Source of the DNA: Candidatus Nitronauta litoralis
Lineage (GTDB): Bacteria > Nitrospinota > Nitrospinia > Nitrospinales > Nitrospinaceae
DNA: 64,000 nucleotides
Assembly (NCBI GenBank): GCA_015698285.1
Contig: CP048685.1
Coordinates: 3,808,501-3,872,500 of the forward strand
Direction: 5' to 3'
This document shows, piece after piece, positions 27,030-34,764 of the stretch. Within the stretch, counting starts at the first letter, position 1. Every line of letters starts with the position of its first letter. The position numbers and the translations under genes were made by a program. The notes under the pieces were generated by a model. That model was not told the DNA's origin and did not search any database. It worked only from the letters and a program-made list of their open reading frames with translations.

Positions 27030-29717
27030 TTACTTGGCATCACGCCAATTTTGCCCCCAGGCCATATCGACCACCAAAGGCACTTTTAACTTGAAAACTC
27101 CTTCCATTTCCTTACGAACCAACTTCTCCAGCTTATTCTTTTCATTACTCGGACATTCAAAAACAAGTTCATCGTGAACCTGTAATATCATTCTCGATTT
27201 GAAATTATTCTTGTTGAGGTGTTGATGTAAACGAATCATCGCAATTTTTATCAAGTCCGCCGCACTTCCTTGTACGGGAGAATTGATTGCGATGCGTTCA
27301 GTAGCTTCACGAAGCTGCCTGTTTTTACTGTGGATATCCGGAAGGTAACGTCGTCGATCAAGCAGTGTAGTGGAATACCCTCGGCCCCTCACCTGTTCTA
27401 TCGTGGACTCCATGAACTGTTTCACGTTCTTGTACAGTTCGAAATATTTCTCTATAAATGTTTTCGCCTCCTTTGGCGAGATTTTCAATTGACGGGAAAG
27501 GCCAAAGGCGCTCAAACCATAAACAATTCCAAAGTTGACTGCTTTAGCAATTCTTCTCGAATCCTCTCCAACCTCGTCCAGTGAGGTTCCAAAGATTTCT
27601 GCCGCTGTTCTCGTATGAATGTCTTCTCCTTTTTCAAAAGCCTGGACCAGAGCAGGGTCATTGGACAAGTGAGCCAACACCCGGAGTTCAATCTGGGAAT
27701 AGTCGGCAGCAAGAAGCTCACATCCTTCATCGGCAACAAAAGCTTTCCGGATCTCCTTACCCAACTTTGTTCGAATAGGAATGTTCTGTAAATTAGGATC
27801 ACTGCTGCTCAGCCGACCTGTTGCGGCAACCGTTTGGTTATAAGACGTATGCACCCTTCCTGTCTTTTCAAATATCTCACCAGGAAGAGAATCAACGTAA
27901 GTAGATTTTAATTTTGCCATTTGCCTGTAGGTCAGAATTTTATCTGGGAGGGGGTGTTTGGAGGCTAATTCCTCCAGGACTTTTACATCGGTGGAGAATC
28001 CTGTTTTGGTTTTTTTAACCACAGGCAGATTTAGCTTCTCAAACAGGATAACCGCAAGTTGTTTGGGAGAATTAACATTAAACTCTTCCTCCGCAAGCAG
28101 ATGAATTTCTTTTTCCAGTCCTGCCATATCTTTTTTAAGAACTTTGGATAATTCACCAAGATGCTCTTGATTCAACTTGATTCCCGTCAATTCCATAGAC
28201 GCAAGTACATCGATCAAAGGCATTTCAATTTCTTCGAATAGTTTTTTTTCTGCGTCCTTTAATTGAGGCTTAAGCTTTTGGGTAAGTTGAAGAGTCACAT
28301 CGGCATCTTCAGCGGCATAATCAGTCGCTGACTCAATAGAGACCTCATCAAAACCGATTTGTTTTGCTCCCTTTCCTGCGACATCTTCATAGTGAATCGT
28401 TTTTCTGTTCAAAAGCTCGAGAGAAAGAGCATCCATACTGTAATTCCGACGGGTGGGGTCCAGTACATAGGCAGCAAGCATCGAATCAAAATCAATTCCC
28501 TGCAAACCAACCCCTTCATTTTTTAAAACGATCAGATCATATTTGATGTTGTGTCCAAACTTAAAAAGCTTGGGATCCTCAAGCAAAGGTTTAAGTTTCT
28601 CCATTACCATCTGCTTATTGAGTTGAACTGGAGCACCCAGATACTGATGGCCTACAGGAATGTACCAACCACTTCCTTCCTTTATAGAAAAAGAAAGCCC
28701 CACGATCCTGGCCCAAACGGGACGTATCCCGGTTGTTTCAAGATCGACCGCAAATTTCCCAGCCTTTTTCAGTTCCTTGATCAAGGCATCCAACTGCTTT
28801 TCAGTCAACACTGCCTCGTATTTTGTATCCATCACTTCTGGGACCTGAGTTGATTCCGAATCAGGCAATTCATTTAGGAGTGTGTTGAATTCAAGCTCCT
28901 CAAAAAGAATACGCATTTTTTCAATATCCGGGTCTCTCCGGACCATATCTTTAATTTCGCAATCCAATGTCATTTCAGTGTCAATGGTAACGAGCTTACG
29001 GCTTAAAAACGCGTTGTCTTTGTGGATTTCAAGCTTTTCCTTGAGTTTCTTTTTATCAATAGAATCGAGCTTTTCATACAAACCTGCCATTGAACCATAT
29101 TTTTGAATCAGGTCCGCGGCTGTTTTGGGACCAACACCTGCTACGCCAGGAACATTATCGCTGCTATCCCCCATTAACCCGAGAACCTCAATGACCCGCT
29201 CGGGTTTGACACCAAACTTTTCTTCAACCTCAGCTTCGCCCAGGGTTTTATTTTTCATCGTATCCAACATCACAATATCTGGCCCTACAAGTTGCATCAT
29301 GTCCTTGTCGCCACTCACAATGACTACATGCATCCCGTTCCGCTCACCCTGCCGAGCCAAAGTTCCAATAATGTCGTCCGCTTCATAGCCTTCCCGACTC
29401 AGTGTAGTAATATTGAAGCAATCCACCAGTTCTTTAAAATACGGAAATTGGGCTTTTAAGTCCTCAGGGGGTTCTCCCCGATTTGCCTTATATTCTGGAA
29501 AAAGATCATGACGGAAGGTTTTTTCCTTGGTATCAAATATTACCGCCAGATAATCCGGCCCCTCTTCACGTACAACCTTCATTAACATTGTGGTAAAACC
29601 ATATAGAGCGTTTGTTGGCATTCCTTTGGAATTGGTCAGGTGATGACGCACACCATAAAAAGCACGGAAGATGTACGCTGAACCGTCTATTAAATAAAGG
29701 CTGGGTTTCTTTTTCAT
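27030..29717 (-). CDS. polA: DNA polymerase I
   Basis: The 895 residues have all three domains. The 5'-3' exonuclease domain covers about 1-290 (YLIDGSAYIFRAFYG, GDKDMMQLV, GDSSDNVPG). The 3'-5' proofreading domain is at about 310-500 and keeps its metal ligands (FAVDLETTG, NIKYDLIVL, YAAEDADVTLQL), so editing should be active. The polymerase domain has motif A DYSQIELRVLAHLS, the O-helix AKAVNFGIVYGLSAFG and motif C QVHDELVFE. It fills Okazaki and repair gaps. An AGGAAT ribosome-binding site supports the ATG. The gene is followed on the same strand by the 91-aa and secretin-like genes, without a visible terminator. Confidence 0.98.
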   Translation of the reverse strand: MKKKPSLYLIDGSAYIFRAFYGVRHHLTNSKGMPTNALYGFTTMLMKVVREEGPDYLAVIFDTKEKTFRHDLFPEYKANRGEPPEDLKAQFPYFKELVDCFNITTLSREGYEADDIIGTLARQGERNGMHVVIVSGDKDMMQLVGPDIVMLDTMKNKTLGEAEVEEKFGVKPERVIEVLGLMGDSSDNVPGVAGVGPKTAADLIQKYGSMAGLYEKLDSIDKKKLKEKLEIHKDNAFLSRKLVTIDTEMTLDCEIKDMVRRDPDIEKMRILFEELEFNTLLNELPDSESTQVPEVMDTKYEAVLTEKQLDALIKELKKAGKFAVDLETTGIRPVWARIVGLSFSIKEGSGWYIPVGHQYLGAPVQLNKQMVMEKLKPLLEDPKLFKFGHNIKYDLIVLKNEGVGLQGIDFDSMLAAYVLDPTRRNYSMDALSLELLNRKTIHYEDVAGKGAKQIGFDEVSIESATDYAAEDADVTLQLTQKLKPQLKDAEKKLFEEIEMPLIDVLASMELTGIKLNQEHLGELSKVLKKDMAGLEKEIHLLAEEEFNVNSPKQLAVILFEKLNLPVVKKTKTGFSTDVKVLEELASKHPLPDKILTYRQMAKLKSTYVDSLPGEIFEKTGRVHTSYNQTVAATGRLSSSDPNLQNIPIRTKLGKEIRKAFVADEGCELLAADYSQIELRVLAHLSNDPALVQAFEKGEDIHTRTAAEIFGTSLDEVGEDSRRIAKAVNFGIVYGLSAFGLSRQLKISPKEAKTFIEKYFELYKNVKQFMESTIEQVRGRGYSTTLLDRRRYLPDIHSKNRQLREATERIAINSPVQGSAADLIKIAMIRLHQHLNKNNFKSRMILQVHDELVFECPSNEKNKLEKLVRKEMEGVFKLKVPLVVDMAWGQNWRDAK

Positions 29718-29868
29718 TTATAGATTCCTGTTTATTCCCGAATAAAGATTGGTGCCTTGGTATTCAAAACACATATTTCGAGATATATTAAATAGAAGGC
29801 ATTGAGGCACGCCATCATATCAAATAATAGACACACCAACTTATCTTTCTAATACTCTTATAGTGAAA

Positions 29869-31254
29869 ATGCCAACAACAAAAAAACCACGGAAAACAGT
29901 TCAAAAAAAAAGCTCCAAAACCACTTTAAAGAATAAGTCGAACAAAGCAGGTTCAAAATCCCGGAACCCAGACTCCGCATATCTCCAGCAAAGTGCTCTG
30001 GACCTTCTTCATCAAGGCACTCCCATTAAAAACATATTCAACTTCCTTGCAAAACAAATTGAAACCTCCATACACGAAACCGCAGCTCTCCTTTGTTATT
30101 TTGATTCCCAATCCATCAGGCAAGTGACAGGTCCTGGCCTTCCCCCCAGGTTTTTAAAAGAAATAAAAGATCTGAAGCATTCCACTTTTAAAAGTGTCTT
30201 TTCTGGGGCAAACCATGAGGAAAAAAAAATAATCTCCGCAGACCTTAAAAACGCTCCCGGCTGGAAGGCCATAAGCGTTGGGTCGCTATACCCAGCCTAC
30301 CGGTATTGTCACACCGCCTTGATATCAAACTCAAAGGGTGCTTGGCTCGGAACCATTAGCCTGTTGACCCATTCAAAAAGAAAACCTACACAATCGCAAT
30401 TTTCCTTTATTCAGAACATAGCGAAAATAGCAAGCCTAGCGATTGAAGATCAAAAGAGGAAAATTGAAATAAGAAAACTAAAAGCTAAAGCATCAAATGA
30501 AGTTGAGGATCGCACACAAAAAATAAGGGAAGCTATCCGGCAATTGCAGGATGAAATCGTTCAGCGAAAAATAATGGAACGAAGCCTGAAAACCTCAAAC
30601 GAGAAACTCCAAAACCTAAGCAACCACCTCGAAAATGTGCGAGAAGAAGAACGCACCCGGATATCAAGAGAAATCCACGATGAACTTGGGCAGATGTTGA
30701 CCACATTAAAAATGAAACTGGCAATACTCGAAGAAAGAACTCTCGAGGAAGGATTTCCTATTCAGGAAGACATACAAGTGATGATGGGACTGGTAGAGAC
30801 AACACTTGAAACAGTCCGCAGAATCTCAACAGAATTACGACCCGGCATCCTTGATGTACTGGGGCTATCAGAAGCTCTTGAATGGCAGGCACAGGAATTT
30901 CAAGAACAAACCCAGATTAAAATACACAGTGAAATTCAGCGCTTACCTGAAAACCTCGGAAAGGAACTGTCGACAACCTGTTTCAGAATTTGCCAGGAAG
31001 CCTTAACAAACGTTGCCAGGCACGCAAATGCCAAGCATGTCACAGTTTCCCTGAAGCATGAACAAGGAAAGCTCGAGCTTATTGTTCGTGATAACGGCAA
31101 GGGCATTACGAACGAACAACTATCAAGAATCACATCTCTAGGATTAATTGGAATGAGAGAAAGAGCCCAAAACCTCGGGGGTGATCTTAATATTGAACGC
31201 GCCGCACCAAACGGCACTGAAGTTAGTTTTTCTTTTCCTTTGGAATTAGCCTGA
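29869..31254 (+). CDS. GAF-domain sensor histidine kinase, NarX/DegS type (HisKA_3)
   Basis: The protein has a lysine-rich N-terminal tail (about 33 residues with ten Lys and two Arg), a GAF-like sensor domain (about 50-195), a coiled coil (200-255), a HisKA_3 dimerisation domain with phospho-accepting H270 (ISREIHDELGQML), and a C-terminal ATPase domain (CFRICQEALTNVARHA, DNGKGI, GLIGMRERAQNLGG). There is no membrane span, so it senses a cytoplasmic signal. The NarL-type regulator 60 bases downstream is its obvious partner. A GTG six bases earlier is also a possible start. Neither start has a good ribosome-binding site. Confidence 0.93.
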   Translation: MPTTKKPRKTVQKKSSKTTLKNKSNKAGSKSRNPDSAYLQQSALDLLHQGTPIKNIFNFLAKQIETSIHETAALLCYFDSQSIRQVTGPGLPPRFLKEIKDLKHSTFKSVFSGANHEEKKIISADLKNAPGWKAISVGSLYPAYRYCHTALISNSKGAWLGTISLLTHSKRKPTQSQFSFIQNIAKIASLAIEDQKRKIEIRKLKAKASNEVEDRTQKIREAIRQLQDEIVQRKIMERSLKTSNEKLQNLSNHLENVREEERTRISREIHDELGQMLTTLKMKLAILEERTLEEGFPIQEDIQVMMGLVETTLETVRRISTELRPGILDVLGLSEALEWQAQEFQEQTQIKIHSEIQRLPENLGKELSTTCFRICQEALTNVARHANAKHVTVSLKHEQGKLELIVRDNGKGITNEQLSRITSLGLIGMRERAQNLGGDLNIERAAPNGTEVSFSFPLELA

Positions 31255-31280
31255 TAAAATAAAAAAAATGTTATCAGGCA

Positions 31281-31308
31281 TAGACAGACACGATCTCTGT
31301 TATATAAT
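31281..31308 (+). promoter_or_regulatory. Candidate promoter giving a leaderless regulator mRNA
   Basis: A TAGACA -35 box, a 16-base spacer and a perfect TATAAT -10 box (31303-31308) precede the response-regulator gene. With the usual 6-base gap to the start site, transcription would begin at 31315, which is the A of the ATG. The same gap has no Shine-Dalgarno sequence. Confidence 0.5.
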
Positions 31309-31314
31309 AAAAAC

Positions 31315-31962
31315 ATGATTACTACTGACACGATTCAACTGCTGATCGCAGACGACCATCCGATTTTCCGTCAAGGTTTAAAAACCGCCTTCTCTCGGTT
31401 TCCAGAATTTGAGGTCATCGATGAAGCTGAAGATGGATTTCAACTTCTGGACAAAATCAAAAACAAACAGTACAACGTTTTGCTTCTGGATATTTCAATG
31501 CCTGGGCCAAACGGGCTTGAACTTCTAAAGCAACTTAAAAAGGATCAACCTGATCTTCCTGTTTTGATTTTAAGTATGTATCCGGAAGATCGCTATGCGA
31601 TTCGTTTCATGAAAGCGGGAGCCTCGGGCTATCTCACTAAAGAAAGTCCTCCCAGCCAGATTGTGGATGCATTACGCAAAGTGTCCCAGGGCGGGAAATT
31701 TATGAGCCCTAGGTTGACAGAAAAAATCGCTTATGAATTCCTGGATCATGAAAAAGCTCCACATGAAACATTATCCGATCGGGAGTTCCAGGTTTTATGT
31801 ATGATCGCATCTGGAAAAACAGTGACAGGAATCGCGCAGGAGTTGACCCTAAGTGTCAATACCATCAGTACCCACAGAAGTCGCATCCTGAACAAAATGA
31901 AAATGAAAAATAACGCGCAACTAACCCATTATGCAATTCAGGCCGGGTTAGTTGAGGACTGA
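31315..31962 (+). CDS. NarL/FixJ-family response regulator
   Basis: The 215 residues are a receiver domain with acidic pair ADD near residue 12, phosphoacceptor D59 (LLLDISMPGPNG) and switch lysine in YLTKESP, joined to a LuxR-type helix-turn-helix (LSDREFQVLCMIASGKTVTG, then ISTHRSRILNKMKM). It should bind DNA as a dimer once phosphorylated by the adjacent GAF kinase. It can be expressed from the kinase promoter or from its own promoter at 31281-31308, which predicts a leaderless message. Targets are unknown. A hairpin follows the stop by four bases. Confidence 0.95.
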   Translation: MITTDTIQLLIADDHPIFRQGLKTAFSRFPEFEVIDEAEDGFQLLDKIKNKQYNVLLLDISMPGPNGLELLKQLKKDQPDLPVLILSMYPEDRYAIRFMKAGASGYLTKESPPSQIVDALRKVSQGGKFMSPRLTEKIAYEFLDHEKAPHETLSDREFQVLCMIASGKTVTGIAQELTLSVNTISTHRSRILNKMKMKNNAQLTHYAIQAGLVED

Positions 31963-31966
31963 TGGG

Positions 31967-31990
31967 TCAGGGAATTTAGTTTTTCCCTGA
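31967..31990 (+). terminator. Hairpin after the response-regulator gene
   Basis: TCAGGGAA (31967-31974) pairs perfectly with TTCCCTGA (31983-31990) across an 8-base loop, directly after the stop codon. Only a weak T-run follows, so termination may be partial; a stronger terminator lies 60 bases on. Confidence 0.42.
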
Positions 31991-32052
31991 TTATATTTCC
32001 CCGAAATTATCCAGTTAGTTTCTAGAAGGCTTATTAAATAGTTTTTTGCAGT

Positions 32053-32085
32053 GAGGCATCCGGTCCCCGGTTGCCTCTTTTTTTT
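32053..32085 (+). terminator. Rho-independent terminator
   Basis: GAGGCA (32053-32058) pairs with TGCCTC (32072-32077). Inside, CCGG pairs with CCGG across a 3-base loop and one T-T mismatch. Eight T follow. It could end the kinase-regulator transcript, or a short RNA initiated inside the preceding 90 bases. Confidence 0.72.
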
Positions 32086-32126
32086 GGACAGCTTTGCATA
32101 AGTGGAATATTTTGGAACAAAGTGTT

Positions 32127-32275
32127 CACCACTACGAGGAACCGTTGCGAAGAAACAATCCAGCCGGGCAACGCCCGGAAGAAACTGAAAAAAAACCTCT
32201 GGGTCCACCCCTCTGGACACTAAAGCTCCGGAAAAACAACTTGGCCGAGTCCCCTCTTCCCGTTCGCGATGACGG
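32127..32275. repeat. Decayed copy of a CGTCATTGCGAG-type intergenic repeat
   Basis: The two ends resemble the inverted ends of a dispersed bacterial intergenic repeat: CGAGGAACC...TGCGAAG with CAATCCAG on the left (32135-32163), and TTCGCGATGACGG on the right (32263-32275). Between them is a perfect CCGGGC-AAC-GCCCGG hairpin (32164-32178). The rest of the gap from 31963 to 32455 holds the two hairpins and no credible gene. The identification is from memory of the repeat style, not from a search. Confidence 0.35.
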
Positions 32276-32455
32276 AATTTTTGTCTCTGTTCCTACCAGA
32301 CCGACACTGCTTTGATACCGGGGTTATGCAAAGGTCTTCTTTTTTGGAAATAAGACGGTCCCCTTTTACTATTCGATACTTCGTGATACCATCCGCCTAT
32401 ATTTATTGTCCCCATCTTTTTTCTACTTTTCAGATCGTTTCCGGAATTTTTTTCC

Positions 32456-33511
32456 ATGAAATGCCCAAAATGTTCTTCGGAAAATATTAAAAGCGAAGGC
32501 AATCGTTCCCTGTATTCGAAATCGATCACCTTCGATTTTTTTGAATGCGGCGATTGTGGAATGCAATTTGCCGAAAACCCTGACAGTCAGCAGGAAGAGT
32601 CAACGCGCTCTCTTCCTTCAAAAGAGGAACTGATTGAAAAAATCCGCCAAAAGCATAAAAAAGAAGATGAACGACAGGAGAAAATCGAAAACCTTCTAAA
32701 CGGAAATCCCTTCCAACCCCCACCCCTTTTCAACGCACTAAACAATCTAAAGAATAAAAATAATCCAAGCAGCGAGGAGATTGCAGATCTCCTTGGAAAA
32801 TTTCCTTTCCTGGGAGAAAGACTGCTGGAACTGATCAATGGCCCCTGTTTTTTCGACCAGGACACCTTTCAAAACTTTCGAGATCTCCTTGAGAATTGGC
32901 CTCTGGAGGCTGTGGCTCAAATGGTTCTTGCTCTTGAAATTGTCGACCTTATTCAAACTCCAGAGTCATTCCTGGTTTCCAAGAACGCCTTTTGGACCCA
33001 TGGAATTGTTTCCGGCCTTGCCGCGAAATCTATAGCCAATTTTCTAGGAGAGGAAAATAATCAAAAGTATTTTTTGGCGGGGCTGGTGCTTAATATTGGG
33101 AGATTAATCCTAGCCAATCATTTCCCGGATGCCACCTTCAAGGCAGTCACTCTATGCAAGAATTCGGGTTCTTCACTTTTTGAGGCGGAGGAAAAGGTGT
33201 TTGACTTCACTCACGCGCAAATTGGAGGCAATCTGCTTCGGAAGTGGGGATTCGAAAATGCGATCACAGAGGGAGTGATTTACCACCATCGTCCAAATGA
33301 TCTGAAAAACCCCTCGCAGTCGGTATATATCCTCCATTTGAGTGAGGCTATTGCTCATGATTTAAAACTGGGTAGTTCTGGAGAAAAACATTTCCCCAGA
33401 CCCGATTCTCTGGCTGTTCAGTCACTGGGCCTGACCCGATCCCTCCTTGAAAATATTAAAGGCAATGTCACTTCACTGACAGATGAAGCAAAACGCCTGA
33501 TAATCGCCTGA
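32456..33511 (+). CDS. Zinc-ribbon HDOD-domain protein lacking the HD pair
   Basis: The 351 residues start with a zinc ribbon (C3 and C6, then C31 and C34), followed by a charged linker and an HDOD domain at about 90-330. Alignment by eye with the HDOD protein at 23588 is clear in the C-terminal half (YFLAGLVLNIGRLIL against YYLAGMLHDIGKLIL, and DLKLGSSGE against EMKLGSSGE). The HD residues are replaced by LN, and the VVNSPFYG element has become LINGPCFFDQD. It is therefore a non-catalytic relative with an added metal-binding head. It may be a scaffold or nucleic-acid-linked regulator. It lies upstream of kdsD in the same direction, separated by 147 bases. Confidence 0.85.
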   Translation: MKCPKCSSENIKSEGNRSLYSKSITFDFFECGDCGMQFAENPDSQQEESTRSLPSKEELIEKIRQKHKKEDERQEKIENLLNGNPFQPPPLFNALNNLKNKNNPSSEEIADLLGKFPFLGERLLELINGPCFFDQDTFQNFRDLLENWPLEAVAQMVLALEIVDLIQTPESFLVSKNAFWTHGIVSGLAAKSIANFLGEENNQKYFLAGLVLNIGRLILANHFPDATFKAVTLCKNSGSSLFEAEEKVFDFTHAQIGGNLLRKWGFENAITEGVIYHHRPNDLKNPSQSVYILHLSEAIAHDLKLGSSGEKHFPRPDSLAVQSLGLTRSLLENIKGNVTSLTDEAKRLIIA

Positions 33512-33658
33512 TCCATTTTTTCATATAAAATTTCTTTTTTAATCCAATAAGTTACAGCCTCTTTCCTCCTGAATGTCTGAGGAGAATGTTGGTTATTGAA
33601 ATAAGGTAATTGTGATACTATATGGCAGTAAATTTTCTCCTTAAAAAACAACACGTTT

Positions 33659-34669
33659 ATGACCCAAACTGCTAAAAAGATCCAACAGGATTCGCCCGAC
33701 TTCAAGCTTCTGGAAGCTGGACGTAAAGCGCTCGAAATAGAAAGCCAGGCTCTGGACGATATGAGGAAGAGGTTGGATTCTTCATTTATCAGTCTTGTCA
33801 ATCATTTGGATCAACTCGTCAGCCAATCCAGGAATCTGGTCATAACAGGAATCGGGAAATCTGGATTGGTTGGCACCAAGATTGCCGCCACATTTTCCAG
33901 TATTGGCTTGCCCACTATTTTTCTTCATGCAGCAGAAGCAAGCCATGGCGATCTGGGGGTTTTAAAACAAAATGACACGTTGCTGATGATTTCGAACAGT
34001 GGGGAAACGGAAGAGCTGTTAAAGTTGTTACCCGCGATCAACCGGAGGAAATGCACATTAATCGCTATGACTGGAGCTCCGGAATCAACTCTTGGGCGGC
34101 GTGCGCAATTGGTCCTTGATGTGAGTGTTCAGGAAGAAGCCTGTTCTCTCAATCTAGTTCCCACCGCTAGCACAACCGCCACCATGGCCATGGGAGATGC
34201 CCTCGCCATGGCCCTATTGGCGAAAAGAGGGTTTCGTCCGGAGGATTTTGCGCAATTCCATCCCGGTGGGAGCCTGGGGCGCAAACTATTAACAACCGTT
34301 GAAGATCTGATGCACAGTGGTAACGAAATACCAACAGTCCCCGCAGATGCAGGGTTTTTTTGCGTGCTTGATGAGATGAGCTCCAAACGGCTGGGTGCCA
34401 CTCTCGTCACCGATACCAACAGGCAGATTCTTGGAATAATCACCGATGGAGATATTCGTCGTTTGATTGAGAAGAAAACAGACACGACCCAACTCAAGGC
34501 GTCAGGATTCATGAAACCTTCTCCCCGACACATTGATAAAAACGAACTCGCAGCAAAAGCCTTGCAAAAAATGGAAGAGCATCAAATCACAAGCCTGGTT
34601 GTTTCACCAGATGGAATCAACCTGGATGGATTTCTACACCTTCATGACCTTTTAAAAGCAGGTTTATAA
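33659..34669 (+). CDS. kdsD: Arabinose-5-phosphate isomerase (KdsD/KpsF)
   Basis: KdsD interconverts ribulose-5-phosphate and arabinose-5-phosphate, the first step to Kdo for lipopolysaccharide. The 336-residue protein has a SIS sugar-isomerase domain (GIGKSGLVGTKIAATFSSIG, FLHAAEASHGDLG, ISNSGETEE, LVPTASTTATMAMGDALA) followed by two CBS domains (from about residue 215). Length and order are those of E. coli KdsD. Its presence argues for an outer membrane with Kdo. The ATG lacks a strong ribosome-binding site. A short palindrome (CTCCT and AGGAG) lies about 70 bases upstream. alaS follows 95 bases later on the same strand. Confidence 0.95.
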   Translation: MTQTAKKIQQDSPDFKLLEAGRKALEIESQALDDMRKRLDSSFISLVNHLDQLVSQSRNLVITGIGKSGLVGTKIAATFSSIGLPTIFLHAAEASHGDLGVLKQNDTLLMISNSGETEELLKLLPAINRRKCTLIAMTGAPESTLGRRAQLVLDVSVQEEACSLNLVPTASTTATMAMGDALAMALLAKRGFRPEDFAQFHPGGSLGRKLLTTVEDLMHSGNEIPTVPADAGFFCVLDEMSSKRLGATLVTDTNRQILGIITDGDIRRLIEKKTDTTQLKASGFMKPSPRHIDKNELAAKALQKMEEHQITSLVVSPDGINLDGFLHLHDLLKAGL

Positions 34670-34764
34670 AAATCCCTGGGAGATTGCGTGGGCAATCACC
34701 CTTTAATTTACAACTTCAGCGGCTTTAGCTATTCCGATCCGCTTTTGACCAAGACTTTGCAAAC

